Below, one piece after another: positions 1-12,612 of a stretch of DNA of 64,000 nt. A model generated the notes under the pieces. It saw nothing but the letters and a program-made list of their open reading frames with translations. It was not told the DNA's origin and searched no databases. The DNA is from Balanoglossus misakiensis (taxonomy: Eukaryota > Hemichordata), in assembly GCA_040954595.2 (NCBI GenBank), contig CM082580.2, forward strand, positions 9,176,001-9,240,000. Direction: 5' to 3'. The position numbers were made by a program, and so were the translations under genes. Position 1 is the stretch's first letter. Every line of letters begins with the position of its first letter.

Positions 1-1186
1 TATGAATACCTGGGAATGCTGTTCAAAACTGGACAGACTTGTGTTGAGTTGCACAAGATATAAATCACATTTTGCTGACAGACATTCATTTCATTACTGA
101 TTAGACCGTCTTTGTTGACTGTACATGTACATGCCACAGTCGGAGAACTGGGTTTGCTGTTGGTCCCACTCACCCATGGTTACAAGGGTCCGTTCCTTGT
201 AACCATGACCAGACTTGGTTAGTGTGTGTTGGGGGGGGGGGGGATTTCCCGACAATATTTGTGTGTTTGTCTTCTGTAATGCTTGTTGGATTCCAGTATT
301 GCTTGGCAATAATCACATTTAGAGTTAGTTTTTATTGAAATAAGATAAAGAGATGCCAAATTAATTAATTGCAGGGTTTTGTGCAAGCCTTTTTTATGGG
401 AGAGCTGTTGATTTGTGTTAAAAATTAATTATGTAATTCATATATTCTTAATAAGTCCCAGAATTATAAACCATGTATACTAAGGGAATGTAGTACTGAA
501 TAATTGACTGAGTCACCAAATTGCTTTCATAAAATGTTGGACTCCAATCCTTGTATTGCATATCTCCAGCAAATGTTTTCTGACTTCAAACACTGCTGCT
601 AAACCCCCACAAGGGCTTTTTGGAACACTTGAACCAGCACATGTACAAGTTGCAGTCCCTAGAGTTAAATTTAGGGGTACCCAGGTCATGCATACCGTAC
701 CATACATAGCACAGAAGCCCTTCAACCTCCACAGTGCCAATACATGTACATGTACATAAATCCAGATATGTGTGCATGTTGAACTGAGATAAGAGCGTGT
801 TTCCCGGAAGAGACGGGGGAAGTGGTTAGGTTCAGGCTGGTGTGTATATCTGGTGATATGCAGGGTACTGACCATGGAGTTTTTTAGTATTGATTTTGTG
901 TCTTTGCAACTTTGTGATTGAAAAAGAGATGAGAGAGAGACACACACACATGTTAATGGTACACCTGTTATATGTGTTGTGACTTGATTCAATATGGTTG
1001 CCATGGGCCATTTTTGTCAATAGTCTGCTTAATATATAACTCAGATGTGCTAGGTCCAGGTTTGATTTATTCTACATGTACTTGACTCAAGGACTATATG
1101 AGCTATGGCATTATGTGAGTGTGTATTATATGACATGTTTATGAACATACATTATAAACTGATTTTACTGCTGTTTTTGTTGACAG
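1..1186. other. Non-coding stretch upstream of WIPF, probably intron or promoter
   Basis: I see no supported coding region here. It contains a 13-G run at 231-243, scattered ACATGTACATG-type palindromes and AT-rich sequence. A pyrimidine-rich acceptor ending in AG at 1186 precedes the first WIPF exon, so the right part is probably a first intron whose 5' leader exon lies further left or outside the window. Confidence 0.5.
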
Positions 1187-1393
1187 ATGTCATCAAAATG
1201 ACTTCCTCCTGTGTTTGGGAAACTTTCTGGTCTAGTGAGGACTATTCAATACCCTGCATGTACCATAATTGAAGCAGACAAGTGCTGGCAAAAAAAGCAT
1301 ATTTTTCTAAATCAACCTGTTTTTCAATATTCTGTAGTTCATAGAACGTCTTTGAGAACATCTCATCTGGAGTAAACGTGAGAGACCAGCAGA
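1187..1393 (+). promoter_or_regulatory. Putative WIPF 5' leader with short upstream ORFs
   Basis: The stretch lies between a likely splice acceptor (TTGTTGACAG ending at 1186) and the WIPF ATG at 1394. It contains at least two ATGs out of register with the main ORF: a four-codon ORF just after the acceptor, and an overlapping ORF of about two dozen codons that ends before the main ATG. Both could damp translation of WIPF. The exon boundary is an inference. Confidence 0.4.
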
Positions 1394-4300
1394 ATGCCGC
1401 CGCCACCACCACCACCGCCAGGCCCACCCCCGCCACCAACGTTCGCTTCAGCCAACACCGCGAAACCCAATTTGGGAAAGGGTGAACAGATGGGCAGGAA
1501 TGCCCTGCTATCACAGATCCACAAAGGTGCAAGACTGAAGAAAGCCGAAACAAATGATAGGAGTGGACCGTTTATTGAAAACAGTGAGTAGAAGAGTTAT
1601 CATTTCAATTTTTGTTTCAATAAAAACAAATTTCATCTTGGTTACCATTGGATACATGTGGTAACTCTGTTCTCTTAGTTGAAACGGATCGGTGCTTGCC
1701 CTGTGTACTGGACCCATGTATAACTATAAATGCGTCCTGTGTGATGAGAATGCCACCTACATTGTACAGGAACATTGGGAATGATATAGCATACAACACT
1801 GTCGCTTCGAATTTTGACCAGGAAGTTCAATTCTCTGGAAGTGCGGTCACACAATCTGAAACCTGAATGTGTACATTGAAGTGTTTACAAAAAAAAAAAA
1901 GATGACTGTATATAAAGAGCAGAGCATTGTATGAGCTTGCGACCTTTGAGTTGTGTATCCTGACACCCTGTAAAAAAAAACAGACACAGGCCTATGATTT
2001 ATTCTTCCCTCTACTTGTGTATTCACATCATGAACCTATTTATCTGTCTGTCTGTGGTGTTTTGTTAACTTCTGTGTTTTGTACTGCCAAGCCATAAAGT
2101 GTGCCCTCTATCCAAATATGGCGCATCCCCGGTGCATGAATTCTCTTGCAAAAGCAAGAAATTTTTTCGTATTACATACAGAACTGATGCAAAGAAATTA
2201 TTTTGTAAAAAAAAAGATAATATTTTTCTATTCATGTCACTGTGTTATTTACTGTGTAAAAATTACAATACCACTGGAAGGAAGGACAGTTAAAATAAGT
2301 ACCCTGATTTCACTTATATGAGGTTGATTTGTTTAATTTCTTTTTTTTTTGCAGAAAATAAAAGTTCGACAGTCGGTGGGGGCACTGGAGGAGGAGGAGG
2401 AGGAGGCGGGGGGAGTAGTTCCTATGGCGGTTCAGGCGGAGGAGGGAGCAAGAGTGTATCAGGTCTTGGGGGATTATTTGCAGGTGGCATGCCCCAGCTT
2501 AGGAAAACAGGTGCTAGACCCTACCCTGGCAGCGGTAAGTATTCCCTGTATAGAAGCCTTGTGCGTTTTTGTCTGCATGGGTTTTAGTTTGTGTTTGGTT
2601 GCATGCTCAGTAGAGATAATTACATCATAGCTGGGCCACTTCTACCTCAGACAGGCCTCTCATAGAAGTAAAGAACTAAACTTCGTCCAGATCTGATCAC
2701 AGCGCTCAATTCTTTGTTACCCATCGTAATATAGGGATGATGGTTAACCATGCTGGGTGACCATGTCAACAAAAAAGTTGCCTTTCATGGAATCATTCAC
2801 TTCATTTTAAATGGAATATCCACATGATACTACCAGCACATCCCTCCTAGCCATTCCCTTGTTTCCATGTAACACGTTTTCATAAACTAACACTATTATG
2901 TGGTCCTTTGCCCTCTGAACATCCGAAAGATGTCATTCAATCCTAAGTGTTAACTTATTACTGTTTGTATAAATTGACTGAAGTGATAATATGGAACTTA
3001 CTCAGAGCATAAATAAAAATAAAAGTTATGACGTTGGTTAATTGTTTCTTTCCTTTCAAAGCCCTGTGGCAACTGTTGTTTATAAGGTGTGTTAGATCAT
3101 ACACAAGGAAACAGAACTGAGAAAAAAGATTTTATATCGTATCAGACTAGTTTCAGTTGCATATCGCTCTCACCTCAGTTTGAACCCGTGACTGACCTTT
3201 GACCTCAAGCTAACCCCAGCTTTTCATTTCAGCTCCACGTATGCATTGGGATCAGTTTAACAGTCGTGGCCAGTATCTGTCATGAAACACCAGCTGTTCT
3301 TTTCAGCTGAAAATACCATGCTTGCCTTCTGATCATGGAGATGTCTGTTTCCAGTATCCCTAGTTTGTGGGCCATGTTGGTACGTAAAGTGTGCCATCAT
3401 GAAGTGCCGCCCTCAAGTGGCAGAATTGAAAATGATTTGTTTATAATTCAGTCTTCCTCTGTTATTGTCATTGAGACTGAACTATATACTAGTATTGCAA
3501 TGGGCTGGAAACAGGCACTTCGATCGATCACACACACACACTCTCTCTCAGTGTTCATTCTTTCTCGTCTGGTTTTTCATCAACAGCGCCACCACCACCC
3601 AAACAACCCCCACCTTACAATGTAGCAGTAAATAGGAAAAAAAGCTTTAAAAGAGGTAACAAAAACGTGGAGAAAACTCTTTCTGTCAAACACATCCCTT
3701 GTCTGTAGTTCCTCTAGCTGTTAGTACTGCATGTAAATGGGTAAAAATATGACGTTTGCTATGCATTTTGTTTCATACTCTTGCACTGCATCTAGGGTGT
3801 TGCTGCTAGCGTTAGATCCCATTTGGTGGCTTGTGTTTATTTTTATTTTTTCAGTAAACATCTGTAGATGGTTCTGCATATGCTGTGCTCTGAATATGAT
3901 TATGATTTTGTGTTTTTGTTTTGCATTTTCCTAGGTATAATGTGTATATAGATGTGGTATGGCCTTTAGTTCAAACCCTTTCAGGCTTGATGCAGGAACT
4001 TTATGTACATGAGTGATGTTGAGATAATGTTCCCAAAAGCCAAGCCTGAAAAGGTTACTAGGCAACATAAAATGTTTCACTGGCAACCTGTGATGTGCAT
4101 GTGTTGAGGACGCTGGACAAGTAGACTTGAGATTTTGTCAGTGGTCATGTCAAAAATTCCATTGACTCATTAACGAACATGCAGAGATCAGATTGCAGAT
4201 TATACAGTAGTTTTCTAATGTGCACTCACACGTGAAACATTTTACGAGTGTCTGTCATAGTTGATGTACTTTTTACTTTTCTGCTGTAGGTGACAGCATG

Positions 4301-7109
4301 GTTGGTGAAATTTGGTTTGCACGTGAAAATTAACCTTGTCTGTTTTAGTTGGTGTACACACGTGAATGTAGATAGGTTATACGTATGTAGTTAGAATAGT
4401 ATGGCCTTGTGTATTATGTGTGGTGTGTGATCAGTGGTTGTGTTATTAATAACTTTGTCTTGTGCATTACAAAATGCAATTGAAAAGGACTCTCCTCATG
4501 GTGAAATGAAATTTAAAAAAAGAGGAGGGAGGGAGGAGAGGGAGGGAGAGAAAGAGCAGAGGAGAGAGAGAGAAAGAGAGCAATGAAGCTCAGGAGCGAA
4601 TGAACTTGTCCAAAATGAGAAAATTACTGAGACAGCTTTAATTCTGACATGATGAAAATGGCAAGCATGCAATATTCAAATAACAGTACACAGTGACACA
4701 TAAAACCCCATGTAAGTGGTTATTTAGCAGTGGGTGTTCTGGGGATTTTGGACATGTGCCATAGTCTGCTTGTCAAATCGGTGTCAGTGCACTTTGAGAC
4801 CACACAGCCCCACAACTGAAAAATTTTCACAGACCAGAAAGTCTTATCTCACAAGGAAAGAGACATGCTCAGAGTCACCTCATTGTTTGCAAATGTGTAG
4901 ATGGGCCATTGTACTAGGAAATGGGGGTGAAAGGGTTGACGGAAGACAGAATTACATTCCTAAAAGTTCCTGCACTACCATTTGTGACAAGTTGGCTTGT
5001 GAAGAGATCGACACTAGGTCGTCTAGCAATCTCTCTTGATCCAGGAAGCATAAAATCAATGCGTGTATTTGTTTTCTGTCAGAACTGCAGTAAGCAAATA
5101 ACCCACTAAAAATTTGTTTGTTTCCGGCTACATGTTTAGACTAATGTGGTGGAGCGATCAAAGGTTTTGTTAGAATGTTTTTGAGTGTGAATCATGGTGG
5201 TTCGTGGCACTGCACACTGAGAGATTAAGGTGAAACATGTAACACCTGTAAAACAGAGGACGTGTGGTGAGTTTCTGGTGTTGAAATGCGCCAAAGGGCT
5301 CGGGAATCACACTGGTGCATGTGAACTCACCTGGTGAATGCAATGGAATGTGCCTCTTTGTCAATACATTTTACTGGTTTTCAACTTAATGCACTTCAGT
5401 CATATACCAGTAGTGTAATTGTTCTCTTACCAACTCTTAGGTTCAGGGTAAGACAGATTTGTACCTGTAATAACTTGCTAAGGATATGATGTGCTCATCC
5501 TCATTTTCTTTATGCCTCTTTTTTCCCACTCAGATGAAACCAGTAGTAGTACACCAAGTAGTTACGGCAGATCCAACGACAGCTCCACCAGCAGATTCGG
5601 AGCTCCAGCGCCCAACACGTACGGAGGCAACAGGACTGGTGCACCCCCTCCGCCACCCTCGCAGAGCAAAAAGCCGGGATTTAACACCGGGGCCCCGAGC
5701 ACGGGCGGCGGATACATGTCGAACAGCATGAACTCTAAATCGTCCGCCCCTCCGCCCCCTCCCCCTCAGAGCAACAAACCGGGTTCTGCCAATCCCAATA
5801 GACTCAGTAACCCCGGCAGGTTCGGAGACCAGCCGCCGCCGCCGCCACCATCGCAGAGTTTGAAACCAAGTTACATGAATAGTAGTACTACTCCGTCGCA
5901 GAGCAGACCGCCACCCGGGGGCAATCACCCCTCAACGAATCGACCGTTGCCGCCCCCGCCCGGAGGCCGGCCTCCGCCACCGTCGATGTCGGCCCACATG
6001 TCCTCCAGACCTCTACCGGCGAAACCGCCACCGTCGCCCTCGACGACCAGGGACGGCCCGCCATCACTCCCGAGCAACGGCCCGCCAGCGCTGCCCAACC
6101 GCAACGACTCCACGCGGCCATCCACGGGTCACGGGGCCAGGCCACCCCCTCCTCCAAGAGACACTGGTGGTTATAAATCGGCGTCACAACCGCCACCACC
6201 ACCACCCGGCAGGCCCGCCGCACCGCCACCTCCCAGACCAGGAGCGCCGCCTCCACCTCTTCCTAACAGTAGGCCACCATCGATCAACAGAGGGAGCACT
6301 GGTGGACCGCCGCCGCCCCCTCCCTCGAGGGGCGTCCCCCCTCCTCCGCCAACCCGGGCACCAGGGGCACCCCCACCGCCACCCCCAAGTAGGGATGCCA
6401 AGAGACTCTCTGTAGGGAATGTCAATTCAACTCCAGCATTTCCCATAGGATTGCCAGGTATGTACAATGTGTTTGTTCACTCCCTTTCTGCATTCTATGG
6501 CACAGTGTCACAAACGAGTCCCACCATTAGGCCAAGGAAAGAAATTTTGTGGTGCAGGGTGGTAACAAGAAGAAGACTGAGCAAAGATAAAGATTGAGAC
6601 TGGGTCCACCCACCCTTTAATTTAAGGTACAACAAGACATGCAAGGTATCTGCACATTATAACACATTATACATGTACTGTCTTTCAGGTGATGATTTTG
6701 AATGCCGGTTCAGATTTCGAGGAGTAACCGATTTCCCAACACCAGATCAGTTTCATAGAACAGCGAAGACGTACCCAAGTAAAACAGGTTAGTTCTGCGT
6801 TTGTGATTCCATCCGAGAGTTAGGTCATTTGACATGCACAAAGTGACCCTTTCACCCCCATTTCCCTCTATAGTGGTCCAACTTTACCATTGAAAACAAT
6901 GGATTTGGACCAAACTATGGTGGTGAAAGGGTTAAAAAGGAGATTTTAATTGCAGCAGGTTGTTCATATGATTGGCATATGCCTCTCACACGCACACACA
7001 CACACCATATGATTTTATTTTAGCGCTGAACTAATCTCTTTGTTCCTTTTTTTCCACAGCACGTCCCGGTAGTATTAGAGGACCACCACCCGCACCACCA
7101 GTTTCCTGA
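1394..7109 (+). CDS. WIPF: WAS/WASL-interacting protein (WIP/verprolin family)
   Basis: WIP proteins bind actin monomers and hold WASP/N-WASP, controlling Arp2/3-driven actin assembly. My spliced model is 1394-1583, 2355-2534, 5534-6457, 6689-6787, 7060-7109, giving 480 aa. All introns are phase 1 with GT-AG ends. An in-frame exon at 3587-3655 would give 503 aa, close to human WIP1. The N-terminus has a polyproline run, then a WH2 actin-binding motif (GRNALLSQIHKGARLKK, about residues 33-50). A glycine-rich stretch and GLGGLFAGGMPQLRKTG follow, as in WIP. The large exon encodes many polyproline blocks (profilin and SH3 ligands). The C-terminal exons carry the WASP-binding module (FECRFRFRGVTDFP, then KTYPSK). 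The GC-rich codons of the 5534-6457 exon contrast with the AT-rich flanks. Family assignment is firm. Which vertebrate paralogue (WIPF1, 2 or 3) it matches cannot be decided, and it is probably their single pre-duplication counterpart. Confidence 0.93.
3587..3655 (+). other. WIPF: Candidate cassette exon of WIPF
   Basis: A pyrimidine-rich acceptor (ending ATCAACAG at 3586) and a GTAAC donor after 3655 bracket 69 bases. They are open in the WIPF frame with the same phase-1 ends as the neighbouring exons. The product is APPPPKQPPPYNVAVNRKKS followed by FKRG, a profilin/SH3-like proline stretch and a basic patch that would fit between the glycine-rich and proline-rich parts of WIP. It can be included or skipped without changing frame. 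Confidence 0.6.
3974..4056. repeat. Short inverted-repeat element (MITE-like) in a WIPF intron
   Basis: The 16-base left end AACCCTTTCAGGCTTG (3974-3989) matches the reverse complement of 4041-4056 at 15 of 16 positions. The similarity continues inward (GGAAC-TTAT against its complement) for about 30 bases per arm, around a short loop. There is no coding capacity. It looks like a folded-back non-autonomous DNA element. Confidence 0.55.
4521..4580 (+). repeat. Purine-rich GA/GGGA tract
   Basis: About 60 bases of almost pure A/G (GAGG, GGGA and GAGAGA units) lie inside the large WIPF intron. It is a degenerate microsatellite and a polypurine-polypyrimidine tract. Confidence 0.85.
6846..6934. 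repeat. MITE-like palindromic element, copy 1
   Basis: The left end ACCCTTTCACCCCCA and the right end TGGTGGTGAAAGGGTTA are imperfect reverse complements. Internal parts also pair (TGGTCCAAC against TTGGACCA around an ATTGAAAACAAT centre). A diverged copy sits at 18570-18664. It lies in the intron between WIPF exons 6689-6787 and 7060-7109. Confidence 0.65.
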
Positions 7110-8136
7110 AACCACTGCAGCTTTCAACACATCTATATTATGCAACATTTTTTTTCTTACAATCGAGAGGACTAGGTGTCTCACCAGTAACCAGAAGATT
7201 TGGGACTTGGCGCATACTGCTTCACCAAGCCCAGCATGTGCTGCTCTCAGGCAGCAGAACTTTGAATTTTGCCACCTTGCGTGTCCAGGGCGGCAAAAAC
7301 CTGCATCTCGCAAGTGACGCGAGCCAAGTGATTTACAAATATTAGAATCGATAAAGGGTGTTTTTTTGTGTGAAAAGGACAGGAATATTAGTGTATAAAA
7401 AATACTATAGAACAATATGGCACAATGTGTCCTGTTGTTAAACATATGTGGACATTGAGAAAAATGTGATCCGCAGCACAATTGATTATAAAATGTATTT
7501 GTAGAACACAAAGGTGCCTTTCAAAAATGAGTAAATTTTAAAAGGGTTGGGATTAAGAGGGGGAGGGTTGGGAGGGAGGTGGGATATGAATTTGAAAGCA
7601 TTTAATGAAAGAGGTTATTATTATTTTTTCAAAGTAGTCACTGATATCGTGATTTGAAATCAGTTTTAATAGCAACGATACATGTAGTGCATACAGTGAC
7701 TGATCAGATAACCTCTGGCAAACCATGGATCATTATGACTGTATATCTTTTTTGTGTGTGCACTGTGCCGGAAATGTGAATTTTTTTTTTGTCCTGAAGA
7801 GAGATTGGTTTCTGTATAAAATAGATATCTGTTTATTTTGTGCAAAGATGATTGTTTTTTTTCCCTATATTCTCCAGAGTTGTTTGAGCTTCTTTTGTTT
7901 TTCTCCAAATATGGTATAAAATTTCAATATATCGGTACTTACAAAGCAATATTAGGAACGATTGTAATTATGTAAATTAATTATACTAATATTGTAATTT
8001 TTTTCTGTTTAATACCCACAACCAGTGACGCTAGCAAAATGATTCAGATTTTTACAGTGCCAAAACCGTGTCGCAATTTTCTACTGAGCAAATATAAACA
8101 GGAAAATTCGTAAACGGAGCGTGTGATCCCAAGCCC

Positions 8137-8221
8137 TCTGATTGGCTGACAGTCGCTTGAACTGACCAATCAGAAACGTCCCCGCTGTCTTGCTTGATTA
8201 GATGGAAATTGACCAATCAGA
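8137..8221. promoter_or_regulatory. Cluster of inverted CCAAT boxes
   Basis: TCTGATTGG (8137-8145) is followed by its exact reverse complement CCAATCAGA (8166-8174) and a second CCAATCAGA (8213-8221). These are close to the core motif bound by NF-Y. They lie downstream of the WIPF stop codon, where no promoter is expected. Confidence 0.4.
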
Positions 8222-9946
8222 CGGGTTCTTCCTTTCATGCCACATCATCAGTTAAATCTTGTGAAAATAGTTAATGAACAGAGAGCACCCCTAATTCATA
8301 CTGGCAGTATTATCCTTGAAAACAATCGGAGTATCATACTTCATGTATATTCATGTAGGGGTGTTAGGGTTATATGAATACATACCTACGTCAAAAGTGG
8401 GATTTTGCATCATGCATCAAATTTTAATCAGATCGCTGTCCTGTTAGCAGATCCTCAACCATTCTAGTATATTATTTGACATTTATAATGTAATAAAACC
8501 AGCTGACATGTCAATGTTGAAATCGCTGTTTTATAATAAAATCTGTAATTTCAACATTTGTGTAAAGTGTCCCCTGTTTCCTTATGAAACTTTCATACAT
8601 ATTTGTGTGAAAAAAAACCATGAACAATGATAAAAAAAACACGAGTCTGGATTCTAGACTATTTGACTTTTTCTCAAAATGATAATGAGCTTTCTTGGGC
8701 AACAGAATAACATTTTATGAAAATCACTATGCAATGATTGATGAAAAAAATCCACAGATTTTGATTTGTAAGAAAGTAAATGCACATTGATTTCAATAAC
8801 CCTTTCACACGAGTTGCAAAATTATGTATATATGTACTTTGTGTAAACAATGGTTTTTTCTCAGTCTTGATTTCTTAAACTGACAATTTTCCGATCAATA
8901 TAATTGGTGCAAGGGCATCAAATGACTGAAGGTACGTGAATCTGCTTTCAAATTGATCTTGTGGAAAGGACTTGTTTTCGCGTTCTGCAAAATGCCACAT
9001 GTAACCAGTGTTACCCCAGCAGGGTGCTATTCAAGGAGGAACTGTGTTTTGGATAGAAGTGATATATTTAGTAGGGTTTGCTGTGAAAATGTATGGGGTG
9101 TTTTCTTATAAGATTTGACCACATTGTATGGTCAGATGTGGAATTTGATATTTCACCGAGCACATGTGACATTATTCAAGTAGCCATGATAGTCTTATAT
9201 TACATATTACCCAGCATTTAATTTTTAAGATGAAACTTATTTGACTTATTTGGTTCAATCAGTCAATACTACAGCCCTTTGCCAATCACAGCCTAAAACA
9301 AGCAAAATACTGCCATTCCTTGCGAAAAGCCTTGGATTCCAACTGATGAGAATAAATTCTAACCACAAGACTCCAACAACTGAAGCTCATAAACCCTTTT
9401 TAAACAGTTTAAAGTCTTCCAAAACCCCTTTATGGTAGCTATCAATTTTTCGCTTTTTTCTGCATTCAGTTTGTCATAAAGTACATTATGCTCTCTGCAT
9501 CAAACCGAGACACGCTGCTTCTGTCGCAAGGTGTCTGACTGATTCATAAAAGTGTTTATATACATTTACACATTTGTAAATTTTACTTTGATTCTATGCT
9601 GTCCTGTAGTCATGAATTTGAGTTGATAAGTGTACATTTTTTTCCTAATTAAGATGGGGTAAAGAGGAAAATATTCAAGGTGGGAATTGGGTGAATCCAA
9701 GTCGATGTTTGGCTCTCGAAAATTGAGCGGATAGATACAAAGAGACAACCTTTGAAAGTTTCCTTACAAAGTCCGTGCGTAGTGATATATAACACAAGAA
9801 TTATTTTACTCTGTAGTTTCTGGAGTGGCATTCCTTATCCACTATTTGGACAGGTTTCCTTGTATGTACCGATTTTTCTTTCTTTCTGTCATTTATTTGT
9901 AGTACAAATCAAATGTATGGGGGGGGGGGGGGAAGATGATAAAGGA

Positions 9947-10002
9947 AATAAAAATAAGACAAGACTCATGAGACATGGAATTGTGTGGTTGTTTCATTTA
10001 TT
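9947..10002. terminator. Facing poly(A) signals of WIPF (+) and LRRC46 (-)
   Basis: AATAAA on the + strand at 9947-9952 and AATAAA on the - strand at 9997-10002 face each other about 45 bases apart between two convergent genes. If both are used, the WIPF 3' UTR is about 2.9 kb and the two transcripts end almost tail to tail. Confidence 0.4.
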
Positions 10003-10210
10003 TAAAACCTCACGAAAATGTACAAAATATGAATATTTATACATGGACGGAACACAAGTTTTTTTACACAGCAATATTTACTCCAATGAAGGAATTTTTA
10101 TCATTTCATTAAAAGTATGTAATGTAAAAGTACTGAAGTGTGTACATTTGATCAAGTTCATCAGTAACATAACCACAATATGGATACATATTTACAGAAG
10201 TAAAGTGATT

Positions 10211-10308
10211 GGCCCTGAACATTCCAACCCAGGTATTTCCAACCCAGTCAGGGTTTAGGGATAGGTTATAGGGTAAGTTGACTGTCCAGGGGGAATGGCC
10301 CTAGAACC
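10211..10308. repeat. Palindromic repeat with TTAGGG-like core, copy 1
   Basis: The left part (GGCCCTGAACATTCCAACCC) and the right part (CCAGGGGGAATGGCCC) are imperfect reverse complements around a GGGTTTAGGGATAGG-type core. A related arrangement occurs at 40536-40640. It is probably a small non-autonomous element. The edges are uncertain. Confidence 0.4.
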
Positions 10309-10399
10309 TATTTAAAAGTCTTAAGAGCTAGAAGATATATATACTGGTTTTTACATGTTCTGATACCTCTGACAAGAGCAGACTCAACAAATGCCATGG

Positions 10400-12612
10400 C
10401 TATCTCGGGGTCGGAGTGTCAAAACTGACTCTGGATAAATTGCTGGTGCCTTGCCGTGGGCTGAAGGGGCTCTCCTCGAGTCGGGACTGGCTACGGATCT
10501 CTTCCAGTTCATCTTCCTTAGTTTGGTGATCAGCTCGATACTTCTGCAGACGTGCCCTGGACTGTTGGATGAGTCTGGTGGACACTTTGAAGACGTCTGG
10601 GGGAATGATCAGATAAAGTGAAAATCATCATTTACTGCAAAGCACCATTACTACAAAGTTTGTGTGGTGAGAGGCTTGTTTCAGACAATGCAAAATATGT
10701 CAGTGGACATATTGCCAAAAACTAATATGGGAACTTCGAAGAGAAACAAATAAAGCAGTGGAATAGCACATATTGGGAATTTTCCATCACACAACAGAAC
10801 TCATTCAGTTCTATGCAATATTGTTTCATTTTAGTCTGCATGGAGAACGATATCTCATTTAATTAGGTATTCTCACTTGAACAGCGTTGAAATTGTCAAA
10901 TAAAATTTCAAATCACACCTTCAATGTTGTCCTCATCTCTGTTAGTTGTCTTCCCTGTATCCAGACTGGCTCCCCAATCTCCATCGTCCGACAAATCACC
11001 TTCCCCACTATCATCACCGTCCTCGTCATCCTCATCACTGTCTGATGTCGCGCAGCCCGCATCTCTCCTCTCATATTTGGTTACATTCACACCGTCAAGT
11101 TGCTGAAGTTTCAGCAAACGTTGAATGATTCTTGCCCTGTGGCCAACAAAGAGAGAAAAAGTTACAGAGACCTAAAACTCAAGGGACTGCATACAACTCA
11201 CGGTACACATAAAGAACACTGGCTGACGTATTAAATGCCCATGATTTTTCAGAGACATTATATGTAAACGAGCAGAACACATTTTTATTGACATTTAGCA
11301 TGTGTTGACCTCATTACCTGTATCCTGGTGATCCAGTACACGGATTGTCTTTCATGTTGAAGATAATGAGTTCCTGGGGCAGCTCTCCTGTAAAGTGTAA
11401 TGCACAGTAAATAATTCTTAATTAGGAGAAAAATTATCTGGTCTGGTAAAAACAATGACAATCAGACAAGTGTATTTACACTGACCTGGGTCAAAATCCT
11501 CTATCTTGTTTTCAGAGAGATCCAGGAATTTCAGATCTGTCATTTTTGTCAGATTTTCCACTTGAGTGATGTGATTACCGGACAAAGTGAGAAACCTCAA
11601 ACGATGAAGACTTTCCAGGTTCTCAATCCTTGCTATATTATTCTGGAAGGGGAAAAACAGAAAATCTTGAACTATACTCTTAACTACATTTAGTAATGAA
11701 ATCATTGGTACGAACACACGCTTGATTGAACTCAAGGAAATACCTGGAAAATTTGGTATATTGGGAAACCATAGCCTTAGGACCCCAGTGTAACTTCATG
11801 TGTGCAGCTGAAATGTTCAGTTAAGAGTCCTGGGAGTTCATTGTTTACTTACACATTGTAAATAAAGATTTGTGACTGGACCCAGCATCTCCAAATTGTC
11901 AATCTCTGAAATTTCTTCTCTATCCAGTCTGACATGGGTTAGCTTCATCAAACCTTCTATTCTGTTGAAGAAAAACAATAGGTGTGTTATAGGACGCCCT
12001 TCACAATAATACAAAAACATACAATTTTACAATTCGGCAGTATCTACAGTTAGGATTATCCCAGTCATGTTGATGGACGTTTCCATAAACCTAGTGGAGA
12101 GAATACTAGTAACAACAAAGTTTACCAAAGACCACCATCATTTGATAACTCACATTCAACAACAAATGCATTCTTCATCAACTATACACTTCTTATCATG
12201 GAAGAGTTTGCACTTACAGTTTGTCATGTGAGCCATCTACAATATGAGGTGGTAGATTTCTTCTGGCTATCAATGCTGCAGAGATACGTGCTGACTTCTT
12301 GGTCTTCAGGCTCAAAATTTTACCTATATGGTCAGAAAAAAGGTCGACCTGATATTCACAAGATACGTGTCACAGAAGTCTGAACAAATATTCTATTTCT
12401 AGACTAGTACATTTGACTTTGATCGTTGAAAACAACTCCACTATAACACCTACGCGTTACCATGACATCGACACCGTTGATCAGCCCTGATGATCGTCTC
12501 TCAGCACCGGCGTCTGCAAATTCTGGTTTTCTCGCCGATCACACGGAAAGTTTTTCGAACCAGCACTCGAGTACTTACCTTCAACTGCCTCGTCCACTTG
12601 GTCCCCTTCCAT
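10400..12612 (-). CDS. LRRC46: Leucine-rich repeat-containing protein 46-like
   Basis: The spliced model on the - strand is 12579-12612, 12218-12323, 11853-11961, 11486-11642, 11318-11387, 10919-11136, 10400-10596, about 296 aa (human LRRC46 is about 320). The start MEGDQVDEAVEG is the first ATG of the 5' exon. After a basic N-terminus come SDS22-type repeats: HVRLDREEISEIDNLE, LYLQCNNIARIENLE, FLTLSGNHITQVENL and FLDLSENKIEDF. An LRR cap follows (LPQELIIFNMKDNPC, then QQLDGVNV). The spacing and wording match LRRC46 repeat for repeat. The tail is strongly acidic (about residues 190-235) and then basic/coiled. In vertebrates LRRC46 is mainly a testis/cilium-associated protein with a role in sperm flagella. 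That role is family knowledge, not visible here. The gene converges on WIPF and is head-to-head with GPR155. Confidence 0.85.

Larger units (their letters stand above)
7110..10399. other. WIPF 3' UTR and convergent 3' region with LRRC46
   Basis: I see no supported CDS. The interval is AT-rich and holds possible poly(A) signals on the + strand (AATAAA at 8492-8497 and 9947-9952). A - strand AATAAA (9997-10002) is suitable for LRRC46. It also contains a CCAAT cluster (8137-8221), a 14-G run (9919-9932) and a palindromic repeat (10211-10308). The open frame crossing 9752-10258 runs through the G tract and has no exon signals or recognisable similarity, so I treat it as chance. Confidence 0.6.

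Noticed and set aside
513-1004. 163-codon - strand open frame near the left edge
   Set aside because: No ATG-based start in good context, low-complexity composition (CA/TG repeats), no recognisable motif.
5530-6467. Several - strand open frames opposite the WIPF proline exon
   Set aside because: Proline codons (CCN) read backwards as glycine/tryptophan/arginine codons without stops. The composition explains them, and the + strand encodes recognisable WIP.
9752-10258. 168-codon + strand open frame between WIPF and LRRC46
   Set aside because: It runs through a 14-G homopolymer and AT-rich UTR-like sequence and shows no domain. It lies in the convergent 3' region.
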